Positions 33,315 to 45,805 of a stretch of DNA of 64,000 bases are shown piece by piece; position 1 is the stretch's first letter; every line of letters begins with the position of its first letter. Source of the DNA: Nymphaea colorata. Taxonomy: Eukaryota; Streptophyta; Magnoliopsida; Nymphaeales; Nymphaeaceae. The notes under the pieces are model-generated. The model ran no database searches. It was not told the origin of the DNA and saw only the letters and a list, made by a program, of their open reading frames with translations. The DNA lies in NCBI RefSeq assembly GCF_008831285.2, contig NC_045142.1:2609001-2673000 (forward strand), read 5' to 3'. Both the position numbers and the translations under genes were made by a program.

Positions 33315-36300
33315 GTAACTCTTCTCCTCCCTCCCCTCCCTTTTTTAGTCTCTCCCTCTTCTTTTCTTTTCTCTGTTTTTGTTCCTCGGCAAAAGATTTT
33401 TTGGGACAATTTGTTTCGTTATTTGCATTTAGTCCGCTAGATTTGTTTGTTAGTACATGTTACGAAGGGCGAATTTTCTTTCTGATATTTTGCTTTGGAC
33501 GAGATTCTAGGGTTTGTTGCTCAAATCTTACCTTCTCTCTGCGAGGAATGTCTCTCTGGCGGAGAAGAACCACGTGCAATTTTGACCAATAACTTCTTTT
33601 TTCGTCTCGGCCGATGAGCTTTAAGAAAAACAAAGCCGGCACAAATCTTCTCATTCATGAAAAATTGAAAATGCATAAGCTTACAAATCTTTTAGCGCCA
33701 GCGTTTTCTGCCATTTGCAGATTACTGATACAAATTGGGGAACTTTTAATCGATATTTTTTTTCATGTTTTTAATTAAAGTTCGTAACTTCACGCTTCTT
33801 CATGGTTTCTGAGTCTGGACACTGAAGATTTTCAAACCTAATCTCTTTTTCTGTCTTTTTTTTTTTTTTAATTTCTTGCGTTCTTGATGTATGCATATAA
33901 ACCGAAGATTAGGGTTTAAAGTGTTTCGATGAATTCCGGTTGTCTTGCGGAATGTTGCTTTTCGCGTTATCTTCTTATTCAGTTTTCGTGTAAAGGACCT
34001 TTAGTGCACAACGCGCCGCTTCGTTCTAATGGTATCCAGCAGCCAAGAATGGAATTTGAGAATGATCCTTTTCTTTTCTTTTCCTTTTGGCCTTCTTTAT
34101 TTGTGTTCTAAGTTACAGGGCTTCTGCCCAACATAGAAAGGGCATGGTAACATGAAACCCATAAGAATCAAAGTGAATGGTACGCTTTACAATTATGAAG
34201 AACACTAATTGGTGGTGGATGTGGCTGCTGGCAGGTAATGTGGTGCAATTTCATCAGTAATAATGGGGCAAATATCTTTCTGAATAAAATTATAAGAAAA
34301 TATTGGCTTGTTTGGTCGTTTGAGCGGGAATAAAAGTATGGGTAGCCTGTCACGCCTGACATGATTCTAGTGGCTTGATCCCTACTAGTTGAAGGAAGGT
34401 TAGGGGCAAGCTCTGACCTCAGACGTGATCCTAGTGGTTTGTTTCCCACTAGTTATGGATAACTTTTCCCTTGTACTGAGTGCATGCTTGATTCCATTTC
34501 TGGGAAACAGAGATTAGGAAGTCATTTTTGCAGAATGGATACCAGACAGAAACTTTTGAAAGTTAATCTATTGTACTTCTCATCTGCCAAATTCTTACTT
34601 AATTTTGTTACAGAGACAAAGTTTAGAGAAGTTGTAATGCATTCTAATCATAGTAACTTCAAAAAATGAAGCCTGCTCTTCTACCATAGGGATGAAACAG
34701 TTCTCCATATCATGGGTAAGTTTGAAGTGTCTTCTTTGTCTACAATGACCACCTTGACTTCTGTCTTGAATCAGAAACCATGAAAATTGAAAACCAATGT
34801 GCATTGGCAATATGCATGTATCAGGCTATCAGCTGTTAATATTTAAATTGCTTTTATATTATTTTTTATTAATATGTCGGCCATTTTCAGTTGATATGGG
34901 CCAATTCGGCCTCAGATAGGCCAGTTTTTGCATGGTACCGGACTGGGCACCATAAGGGATCACGGGCTCAGGCCCTTGCCAATATGGGCCGATACAGGGC
35001 GCTATTGACAACTGCATCAAAATGTTTAGTACACTATCTTTAACAAATGTATTACTCACAAAAATGTCACAAACCTATAAATAAACTAGGTATTAGATAT
35101 GGATTAATCAATTTATTGTGTAATAATCTAAAAATTAATTCACTTGGTACACAACCTTTAAAAAGGTTGGCCTGGCAAAATTCAACATGGCCTAACTGAC
35201 TGCTTCTCACGTAATCATAACAGTACTATGCTATCAGAAGAACGAACAATTGTGTTAACAAGCATGAAGCATCATATGTTACTGAAGGAATGGAATGCTA
35301 TTTAACAAAATCAGGTGCTGAAACAACCACAGTCTGTTTCATCTTGCAATTCATAACATATAATTTCCTCTCTTCTGGGACCTTTGGGAAAATTCAAGCC
35401 AGATTTTTTCGCTAATTTTGCATGTTTCATAAGAATCTGCTGAAGATAGAGAATTTCTTGTTTCACTCTTTTCTGTTGTGTTAGAACTTAGATGAATATT
35501 AGTATTCCACCTTTTCCCTGCCAGATACTGGGTGTTAGTATGTCTACAGTAACTTTGAGAAGGCAAGTTATGTCAGATTTTGTTCTTTAAACTACATTTT
35601 GCATTATTGAGAATAAATTTTCTCTTGTCTACTTAATTCACCATTTGAACAGTTTTGTTTTCTGTCTTGACATTGGCTTTGGAAATTTGCTCTAATTGTA
35701 ATGGAGTTCAAGCAAGAATTTAGTATGTTCAATGCTAACCAGAGAGAATGTGCTAGAATCTACTCGGAAAGACCATAAATTAACAAGAAACCCCAAAAAA
35801 AAAATCTAAAATAAAAAATGGAATGAGGTTACTTTGAAATAAAATAGATTTGCTCATCCATGTCTGCACACGATAATTCTGAAGTGTATTCCAAGGGCCT
35901 TGATAAAGACATAAATTTACATGAATCAAATGAGAAAGAGTAAGATCCACTTCACATATGTGCCACAGACAAATCTACGCTGAGATTATAATGTTGACAA
36001 TAAATTATAAGTCTATGCTTTAGGAATGAAATTCTGATTTTCAACCAATAACCCATAAAACCTGCAAATTATTTGTTGTGGATAACTATTTGCTTTACCA
36101 ATTTCGTGCGCAGCGATTTGTTAAAGAGTGTATTCATTGTCAACTTTACATAGAGAAAGAACTCAAGTAACAGATAAGGGATGCTGAGTTGCATTTCGTT
36201 TGTTGTTGTTACTTGTTGTGGAAATACATAGGTTCAGCTTGGTGTGACAGCATGTTCGGTGTTGTGGCATGAAGATAATTATGTCAGAGATGTATTTTCA

Positions 36301-36343
36301 TTGATGAGGGTTATAATTTGGAAAAGGATCTCCTAGTTGTCAG
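33315..36343 (+). other. Long leader intron of the DUF3527 gene (inferred)
   Basis: AT-rich and T-rich sequence without coding potential lies between the leader donor and the TTGTCAG acceptor. A GC-richer patch at 34,875-35,000 with GGCC words resembles repeat scraps elsewhere in the window. Further non-coding exons inside this stretch cannot be excluded. Confidence 0.4.
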
Positions 36344-36382
36344 GTGCATCATCGTTGCTGCCAATTAGATAGTTCATACTGC

Positions 36383-39300
36383 ATGATGGCTGCAGAAATA
36401 ACAGTAAACAAGGCGACACAATCAGAATGCAGAATAGTGGAAGAACACTTGCATATGAAGAAAATTTTAACTCATCGAACCTCAAAATCAGTAAAAAGGT
36501 CACAGGTTCTTTCTCCTAGAGGAAATAGAGGGTTGAAGATGCGAGACAAACAGATCAGTTTGAAAGAGAAGACTGTAAGCCAATCAAGTAACATTTCTGA
36601 ACAACCTTCAACATCCAATGTTCACAGTGCCAAACCAGTACCGTTTGAATACCCAGTGAAGCATCCAAACAGCAGGCTCAACTGCAAGCTGTCAGAAAAG
36701 GAGGAGATTATCAAATATATGTCAAGTTTACCACGCTATCTCCAGCATCCAGAAAGGGGAGATGGAACTCAAAATAAAGCTTTGAGTTTTGGTGTATTAG
36801 ATTGGTCACTTCTTGAAGATTGGAATCACAGCAACAGTCGTGCAATCTCAGGTGCATCAAGTTCTAAAACAACTTCATACTTCCCTGCTTCCAATACATC
36901 CACATCATCTTGCATTGACAACAGAATCCGCTCTAATCGACAAAGAAGGGCATCTTTGAGTACATCAGACTTTTACAGGAGCTCATTATCTTCAAGAGCA
37001 GATTGTGGCAAGACATCATCTCAAACTTCCATGGCCTTTTCTGATTCAAAACTTCATGCCAGATGGGTCAAGTCGACCGGTACTCAACACCGAGGAGTGG
37101 ATCGGATTGCAGGATATATGGACCGTGATCTCCACAATGTGAAGAAAAAATCTTCGGACAAAGAAGCCATTTCCCAGTATCCTTTTGCATCAGTAAGGAA
37201 GGGAGCTCATGTATCACATATAAAAAGCTATGATTTTTTGAGTTCCCCTGAGGAACTCAAGATACAAAATATATCCTCTAGTGAAAAATATTCCTTTGGA
37301 GATTCTTTTCTGACAACTGAACAACCTAGACGTGATAGAGGTGATTCTCTTGCTAGTTGCCCTGATGTTCAATCTTCCAGATTGCAATCAATGCCTGCTG
37401 GAACAGCTAGCAGTCTCGATGGCAACAACTTGTCGGAAGGATCTCATTCACACAAAGATTATTTTTCAGATCTAAACCACAAAATTCAGCACCCACTTAT
37501 GCTCCCACAAAAAGAACTAAAAAGCTCCCTGGCAGGTAAATCAGCATTTGATATAAATGACCAACTGGATGAAGAAATTCCATTGCATACTGGAATAGAA
37601 GATCAGCTGCAAACTGCCAATAGCACTTTAGGCACAGGAAGAAATTTTATGTCTGCAAAGGGAAGTGCTAGCATTGATTGTACTGACCTATCGTACAGCC
37701 CATCTGGTCAAAATGAAGTCAAAAAGCCAGAACCTGAGCAGAATTTGTCACCAATTCGTAGCTCTAGTCTTTGCAGGGACGGAACACCCAGAAGTCAAAG
37801 TTTCAGAGAGGGGATTGGCGCAAGGACTTCCACATTCATCCTTCCCAGGTCAGATTCTGTTAAATCAGACACACCAACTCATAAAGATGATTCCCCAAGA
37901 CAAGTGAAAACCCACTTTAGAAACCAGTTCAGCCCATTAATGAGAATGTTTAGCCCTTTAGTTAAATCAAAAGCAAGGAATTATCTACCTTCATCTGCAG
38001 AATCTCTTGCACGACACAAACATGAAGCTGCATCTCTGTGCCAGTCTCTCTTACAAGAGCTTTCCTTAGGAGCAGAAGAGGGTTGTAAATTATCCAGCAA
38101 AGTGTTGTCCTCCGGTGATGAGACAATGGAAAAGGCTTCTGGTTTCTCTGCTCTACAATCAACAAATTCCGATGACTCAATGCTGGATAAAAAACGAGTG
38201 TCTCTGTCAAAGCATGCACTCCTACAGATCATTAGTAAGAACGGGATACCACTGTTCATTTTTTCCTCAAGCGACCATAGAGATGCCTTTGCAGCGATAG
38301 AGAGGAAAATTAGCATCAACAGAAAGAATACTTTGTACTGGAAGTACACATTTCATTCCATTGCCAGTGTTAAGAAAAAAAATGGATGGATGAAGCAGGG
38401 CAAAAAACCTGATAGATGTTGGCAAATTTCTAATGTTGTAGGTCACATGGAGGCCAGCTGCTTATTGTCTCCTCATTTGGCCAGAGATGGTATTCTAGAA
38501 AATCCATTGATGATAGAGTATGTTCTTTCTAGTGTGAGATCAAGAGAGGCGTCAGATGAAAAACCTGATCTCAAATGCCACGTGGAAGATTTACTTAATG
38601 GCGTAAATTCTTGCAATGAACTTGCAGCAGTCATTATCAAGACCCATTCTGAACCAGTAAAAAGCAGCGTGAGGCAAGATGATGACAAAAGCAACACAGT
38701 AGCAGCTTTTACTGAGGCAAGTTCATGTGCTAAACATTCAAACCATTCTGCTTCTGATGTGTTTAAGAAAGAAAAACAATCTTCCAACAATGTGAAGGTT
38801 ATTCTTCCAAGTGGTGTTCATGGCATACCAGCTAATGACGCAGGAATGCCTTCTCGTCTAATTGATCGGTGGAGATCAGGTGGATCATGTGACTGTGGAG
38901 GTTGGGATGAGGGATGCAGTCTCACCATTCTTGACAGCCAAGGATCAAAAAGCAAAAGTAGCTTGAGTTCCTCACAAGCTTCCTGTGATTCAGATGCCTG
39001 TGAACAAGTTAATCTTTTCTTACAGGTACCCAACTTTCTCTATCCATGCTCTTGTTTTGCCGATTGGTAAGATTCAGTTTGAACTGATTTAATGTGTAAT
39101 ATTGCAGGGCGCTCAACAGGATGCACTGGCCTTGAGATTTGCAGCAGTCCGTGAAGGACTGTACTCAATTGATTTTGATGACCCTATGTCCTCTCTCCAG
39201 GCATTTTCCATTTGCATCGCAATTTTGCACAGTAGAAAAAACACCATCACAGCGAGGATGGGCACCAAAACTCTACTGGAGTCACTCTTAGCCACACGCG

Positions 39301-39392
39301 ATGATAGGTTCCAGATGCCCACCAGATTGCAGGGGACAGGTTCTTTGAAATCCATTCCCGACCCACCTCTGTCTCCTGTTGGAAGAGCCTAG
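36383..39392 (+). CDS. DUF3527 domain protein
   Basis: Two coding exons, 36,383-39,025 and 39,108-39,392, are joined in phase 0 (CAG|GTACCC ... ATTGCAG|GGC), giving about 975 residues. The ATG pair at 36,383/36,386 is chosen because an in-frame TAA lies upstream at 36,314. The family is plant-specific with no known reaction. Visible family signatures are KYMSSLPRYLQ at about residue 112 followed by GVLDWSLLEDW; a long serine-rich, low-complexity middle; then from about residue 610 LLQIISKNGIPLFIF, the cysteine/glycine motif CDCGGWDEGC, and in exon 2 LRFAAVREGLYSIDF with SLQAFSICIAIL. Exon 1 alone would read through the intron into a short false tail. No signal peptide or membrane segment is seen. 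The nearest neighbour is 6 kb away on the opposite strand, so there is no operon-like context. Function unknown. Confidence 0.9.
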
Positions 39393-39640
39393 TTGCTGTC
39401 CCTATTATCATCCACATAGGCCCTCAGGGAACCCATTGTTGATTTTGAGTTGAGAACATGTCGAGTCATCCTGCTATGTACGAGTCATCCTGCTATCTAA
39501 GCAAGCAGATTGCTGTCGTATGAGAACCGGGTTGATCTGGTTCTGTATATATGCATACCTCATATTTACCTGTCTTGCATTTCTGATTGTGAGCACAAAA
39601 GCTGCAATTATCAGGAAATAAAAGTGGAAGTGTAATCGAC
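39393..39640 (+). terminator. 3' untranslated region with AATAAA signal
   Basis: The stop codon at 39,390-39,392 is followed by about 225 bp of untranslated text and AATAAA at 39,617-39,622, a standard poly(A) signal. The cleavage site is inferred to lie 10-30 bp further on. Confidence 0.5.
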
Positions 39641-40607
39641 TAGCGACTTTGCATCGCTGTCTGCAATTGATAAAAAGTGATGAAATCTCTTTTGGGCCAC
39701 CATCCTTCTTTCTCTTTTCTGTTGCCCCACGGTGCTTGTTTCTGTAAACATTCTCAGTGGCAAACTGAAGACTTGCTCCGATTATCAACATCTTTTGTAT
39801 CTCTTTATTCGGCCTTGACCCCAAGAATTCTTGTCCAAAAATTTCGAGGACTCAACATTTGGGTACTTCCCTGGTCAAGCTACACAGTGTGGGATGTGCG
39901 ACAACCCTTTGATAATGAGCGGATCAAAAACTGGTCGTAGACTTGGGCCGACAAGTCAAGCTCATCTGCTGCCTGCTCATGGCAAGTCCAGCATTGTCTA
40001 CAACCTAGACTTGACAGTGGACAAACGGTTATGAAGTGTGAGAATATTTGCATTCTGCAGGATTTAAAATCATTCGGAGTGACATATTACTCCGATGATG
40101 TCGAATTTTTCTGTCAAACTAGCTCTTGTCGTGAACATCTTTCAAATCTTGCCGCGATTTACATTGATTCTGCTCTTGTTACTTCACATTCAACCGTCCA
40201 TTAATAAAACAAAGCACAGATCCAATTGCATTAAAGAACATGGCTGCGATCATCTTTCCAGTCAAATCTTTCGTTGTTTGCGACGGCGCAGTCGAAACCG
40301 GTCGTGATTCATGCAGTTCAGAGATAGATCATGTTCAAATCTCAGAAAAAGACACAATCTCATTCCACTGATTAGGAACTTCACGAGGCATGCATCTTTC
40401 CAGAAATCAAAGCCGTGACTAAATGGGGCCGGACATTGTCTACAGTCCCATGTTCAGAACCAGAAATTTTGTCCAGGCAGGACCATCATTATCTTATCAA
40501 AATTCCAGGTTGGCGCCACAAAGGTTTAATCATTCTTTTTTCTGGGTCAGGTCCAATGTTGGCACTACCTTATATTCAACTGAACAGCAGTTTTGTGTAT
40601 GGCCCCT

Positions 40608-40622
40608 CCACACACACACACA

Positions 40623-40672
<50 letters not shown>
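40608..40672. repeat. (CA)n(TA)n compound microsatellite
   Basis: CA repeats lead into about 47 bp of TA. The open frames crossing it are artefacts. Confidence 0.95.
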
Positions 40673-40679
<7 letters not shown>

Positions 40680-41132
40680 CACACACAATGCATTTGCAAT
40701 TGGCTGTATGTGTGAGGCATATGGATGGATAGAGATATATATAGAGGGAGAGAGTGATTAATCTAAGACTATCAGGGACGAAAACCAGGCTATCCAAAAT
40801 CGATTGTTAAAATACTCTTCTATATAATCTGGCAGTCTAGATGTGATCCTAATAATGTTTTGATAAGAGTCATACACTAAGTTGGTCATTTTTTGTGTGT
40901 TTAACATGCTTTTCTAGTAATCAAAAAATTGAATAACTCGTACAACACCAATTTTTTTATCGTAGACAAATAAATATTTTTCTTAAAAAAAAAACTTGAA
41001 TTAAAACATGTTTTATGTTGAATTAGTGTTTACAAATATAGCAGAATGTCTATATTTTGTTTGAAATCAATTTTGACAAGAATTTAGGTCTGATTTTTTT
41101 CCCAGACCTAAATGGTCTGGGATTCACGAATT

Positions 41133-41225
<93 letters not shown>
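41133..41225. repeat. (CT)n(TA)n compound microsatellite
   Basis: About 18 bp of CT followed by about 75 bp of uninterrupted TA, the longest TA run in the window. Confidence 0.95.
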
Positions 41226-41228
<3 letters not shown>

Positions 41229-42526
41229 TCTGCCTTCCATGTGCCAGAAAAAAACTTCACGGAACCAACTCTATCGGACTAATTCCTGTCCTCCACGTGA
41301 AGGAGAAAAAATAAATAATTATGATAAAGTACCTTGCACTGCAAGTGAAGTGCATGTGCTTCAGAGTTCTAATGCAATTTCTTTCTTTTTTTTTTTTTAC
41401 ATTTTCACAAGAAACCCAAGTGAATTCTATTGGATGCCAAATCTCAACGTGTCCCTCATCTAAAGTTTGGTCAGTACTCGTTGAAGACTTGTGAGATCTG
41501 CAAGCAAAAAATAGACTTGGGGAGGGGACTGAATTTTCAAGCAAAAATAGAAAAAATAAATGCCTTGAAGAGTATTAGATCTACATGGTTTATGAGATTC
41601 AGAAAAACGACGCGAAATTCAGAAACAAGTTTGAAGAAGAGAAGTGAATTTTAAGAGGGAACGAGGTGGTGCTGGCAAACTATGTGAGGTTTTCAACAGG
41701 TCAGATATGGTACGACCGTGAAGTCATTGTTGATGTGATGGGTCAGATTTGGATCCACATCCAATGCTCTTGTTGTCTTCGATCTCAATAGGAATCTTGA
41801 TTTAAATCAAATTTAACTACAACCAAATTCAATGTACTCGCACTACTGTTTAATTTGGCTGTGAGTTGCCTCAAGAGGCGTACTGTAGTTGGTCGGGTTA
41901 GTGGCTTGTAAAAAAACAGGACTCCAGTTTGATTATCATGACTACTACCTCTGTGTCTTAAGTGGTTAAACATGATACTTAAGTTGAAGGGTGCACCACT
42001 ACCATCGCTGATGTCGAAGCTACACAAAACCCTGGAGGTGGTTAGGAAGGGGAGGCTTTCGAGTCTCTTTCTCAGATGGTGGGTTTATTAACCTCCCGCT
42101 CACTCGAAAATTGACTATGAATCGGATCTGAATCTCTACATGTAGTGAGATTTAGAGGCTATGGAAGTCCAACATTTGTCTATGTATGCACCCAATTACT
42201 AATCGGATGTAGATTCTCTTAACAGATCCAACTACTTGAATTCGGATTTGAAACTGGTATTTTGGGCATATGTGATTCATTGACATCCTAGAACTGACTC
42301 AAAAAACTCGAACTCGGTCTCCGCTATGACTTGAGTCAAACTCTATTGGCTCAGTAGCAGCAGAGGGATGGGGGTCGATAGCAGCGATGGCCCCCTTCAT
42401 ATTTTGGGAAGAAAAAAATTATACTTATATTTTTGAACATTTTTAATTTTCCCTACATAAAAATTTTGAAAGATATTGTTTGGCTCCTGTACAAATTTTA
42501 AAAATATTATTTGCCTACCGGCTCGA

Positions 42527-42925
42527 GCTCAACTCGACGATATAGCATCAAACACAATATTAACTCGCTTAATCCATTTAACTCGTTTATGTTAATTTAA
42601 CATGTATCCTTTTTTAATTCATTTAACTCATTAACTCGTTTCTTTTAACTAATTTAACTATGAATAACAGAAAATCTAAAGTAAGAATGTACAAATTATA
42701 AATCCAAATGTCCCTAAAGAAAAACTTAGCAACGAAAAATCTCCCATTCATGACACAATTTGGTAGTCAAGCTCACCTGAGTTTAAACGTTCTTACAACT
42801 CGAACTGGACTCCTTTAACATTCCGAGTATCAATTCAAACTTGAACACAACTCCTTTATTAACAACTTGAGCTCAAGTCGAGTTTTTACTGAAGTTGGCT
42901 CGACCCATTGTGCATCCCTACTTTG
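42527..42925. mobile_element. CGAGCTCG-rich MITE, copy 2 (inverted)
   Basis: Opposite orientation to 29,705-30,045, sharing ACTCGTTTATGTTAATTTAA and GGCTCGAGCTCAACTCGA text. It ends GTGCATCCCTA, the reverse complement of a TAGGGATGCAC terminus as used by many plant hAT MITEs. No target duplication confirmed. Confidence 0.6.
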
Positions 42926-43787
42926 AGATGTCTCTGTTAGTCTTTTTTCCGTTTTATATTTTTGGACCCAACACATTTCATAATAAACCCAGATCCAACT
43001 AACTGATATTTGATCAACACAAATCCAGACCGTGCCTAGATCCAACTAATTCCTACTTGAACGAACAGGGAGACGACCCTGATCTTCTAGGTACCATCCC
43101 AGCGATCAAAACCGATTCATGTTGCAAAACGATACATAGAATTGGCCTGTATCAGCGTATCAAGCTAGCTGAACCGTATTACCATGTCCAAGCTGCATAG
43201 TTCAGGCCGATTGAGCTCACTCATCGGCAAAGCGAACCGGTTTTTAGGTTAGATATTAGTGAGAAGGATCGACACGGAATGGATCGGCCGATACGTACCG
43301 GCCAATGGCGACAATGTCAATGGCCACCAGGAACATGTGGTTGGAGCTATAAGAGGATGGCTATTGAACTCAAAGAAATCCCAAGAAAGGAATTAGAAAG
43401 CACCATATCACAGTCCAAAAGCTAGGTGGAAGCTGAAAATGGAATTAATGGACCGCCTTGATTTTTGCTTCCATCTCCGGTCGAAATTCGATACAAAAAT
43501 GACAAAACTCTTCAATCAAACGCGACGAGTGAGTTGTTTGCACCACCCTGTGCACGCAACAAATATGTACCCCCGAAAAAGCAAGTGAAAGTTGAGGTAT
43601 TTTAAGAATTAAAAAAAAATGTTTTTACTTTTAAATTTTTCATTACCTTGTTTATCCTTATTAAAAAAAAAAGGTTTCCTTTTTTTATAACCAGGTCATT
43701 GCATAAGATGCATAATTTTTTGTGCACTGGATGGTGCATGTAACATATAAAATTTTTGAGAAATAGAGTATCATGTGAAAACACTTC
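42926..43787. other. Intergenic DNA, nothing recognised
   Basis: GC-richer text at 43,080-43,330 with ACCGG/GGCC words, no gene. The minus-strand frame at 43,602-43,829 is AT-driven. Confidence 0.4.
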
Positions 43788-44066
43788 AGATGCGTTTGGA
43801 TGACACGGTTTTCTAACCCAATTTTGCAAAAATTAGGTTTTATAAAAATCAAGTTTTTTAATGAGTTTTAAAAACTTGGTTTTTTTTTTTTTTTAATCTG
43901 AGTGACACATCTAAAACCTGGTTTTTGAATAACCTAGAAGGGATCAAGTCTCCCTTTTACAAAATTAAGTGTTGTCTTCCAACTCAGTTTTGGTAGCATC
44001 CAAACACTCCAAAAACCTCGTTTTAGGTTTCGCCTTCTGGTTTTAAAGTTTCACCCAAACGCCTCC
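43788..44066. mobile_element. MITE with GCGTTTGG terminal inverted repeats
   Basis: The left end GATGCGTTTGGATGACA and the right end (reverse complement GAGGCGTTTGGGTGAAA) match at most positions. The interior holds further inverted words (AACTTGG/ CCAACTCAG, AAAACCTGG/ CCTCGTTTT). Plant MITEs with G(T/C)GTTTGG(A/T)T ends are common. Exact ends and target duplication are unresolved. Confidence 0.6.
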
Positions 44067-44125
44067 TTCCAAATCTTCTTGAGGAGTTTTTTGCAGTTTC
44101 AAAAGCCTTTCATCAAATGGGCACA

Positions 44126-44128
44126 CAA

Positions 44129-44183
<55 letters not shown>
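44126..44183. repeat. (CA)n(TA)n microsatellite
   Basis: CA repeats followed by about 45 bp of TA. Confidence 0.9.
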
Positions 44184-44185
<2 letters not shown>

Positions 44186-45805
44186 CATACTTGGTTTTCC
44201 ACCAAGGAATTAGAAAGGAACAAATACAAACAACTAAGACAAAAAGGAGTTGGCCAAACTATCAATATAAAAACAAACTGCAATTGGGTAGTAGATGAGA
44301 CAAAAAGCACTGCTTTCAAATCTTTCCCAAATGATAAGGAACCCTCGCCGGTTATGGAGCCAATTAGTGGGCTTGTCCACCCGGACCTTGACACTCCGCC
44401 GGCTAATTCGCCGCTAGTACCAAATGTACTTGGACTACGTGTAATTCTTCTTTCCCAAGGTGATTAACTGTACTTTTCAACATATTTTCCCTTTTTTTAC
44501 CTTCTATCTTTTTACGTAGGTTAGAAAGTTGAACGAGAGTAAAAAAGAGAAGAAGTTTTGGTTGATTTGTCTTTGATACGGTAAGAACAAATTTTACATG
44601 GACTAGAAGTTGGCATTGGCATGGCTTAAACGTTCGTCCGTTCGTGTCTTCATTGTTTTTGGCCTTCCTTCATAGGCTTCAAAGTTTGAAGTGTTATATA
44701 GAATTCTATTTGGCAAGCCCATAGTTATGCACCCATTATGGTTTCTGCCAACTAGGGTTTCAAATGCGCACTAGGTCATGAGTTGTATCGGTGTTAGTAA
44801 TGACAATGACGCATTCTTTAACTTAGGCGTTGCACCTCACAACTTAAAACCCAGAAGCATAGAATCTATGGGGTTTTATGTATCTACTTCAAGGGATTGA
44901 CTTAAAAGACACCAAGTTGAATGATTTGTAGACTGCAATACTCCAATGTGCTTAAATGGGGTGATCATGGAGATACTTTCTTGGCCCACTGTTTAAATAT
45001 AGTCAATGATCAGCTTGGACATGTAAAACTAAGACTTACATCTCCAATGTGGTTTCCATGAGCTAGAAACGAAGTTAACATTAGAAAAAAGAGCATCACT
45101 GCATTAATTACTGCTCATGCTTAATATGATGATGGTCATGCCTTTTTATGATAAAAAGGAAAACATGAGGTATTGATACAATTTGCAGCAGGCTTGTTTT
45201 TTATGTTTGGAAACACAAAGTTGGAAATCATTGGCAATAAAGCAACTGTGTTAGGAATATACGGAAAATAATGAAATCTTGAAGGAATACAAGCTTCATT
45301 CGATCATTCAGCAGAAATTTCCTCTCAGCAATACTATTTAGTGAAGAATGGTGCATTTTTTTTCGGATATTGAGCTTTTGATTCATGGACAAGCACTAAA
45401 CAAGTATGGAGAAGATCGATGCAGAATGTCTCGGTTCTCACACCTAGAAGTTCGCTTTTTTCCCTGTGAACCATTTACAATTACATTGACCAATGAATAA
45501 GGTTGAAGTTTTCATTGCATGTATAAAAGAACTCTTTTAGAGAATGGAGTCTTCGAAAAAGGCTCTTTTTGGGGACTGTGTGTGTGACAGTGTATCGATA
45601 AGCACATGAACATCAGTAAGTAGATCAAGATCAGACCAAGATGATCTAAAGCTGCAGCTTGATCTAACCCAGTCTTGAGCCCAATGATCTCACATGGTTA
45701 TTCGTGTTTGAAGCCAGATTTGAAATTCATAATTTTTCTTTCTTGTCTAGAACTGTATGAACAGTAGATGAAAAAATAACGAAAAGCAGCAAAAGCTTGT
45801 CTTAC
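44184..45805. other. Region downstream of the GIL1/IRKI-like gene
   Basis: The plus frame at 44,117-44,467 continues from the microsatellite into a hydrophilic peptide with no recognised family, and no splice context supports it. The rest is AT-rich. The 3' untranslated region of the minus-strand gene presumably occupies the right end. No clear poly(A) signal was identified. Confidence 0.4.

Larger units (their letters stand above)
39641..42526. other. Intergenic DNA with long microsatellites
   Basis: Short overlapping frames at 39,677-40,307 have no recognised product. A (CA)n(TA)n tract occupies about 40,608-40,672 and a (CT)n(TA)n tract 41,133-41,225. TE-tail-like text appears at 42,370-42,520. 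No gene supported. Confidence 0.5.
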
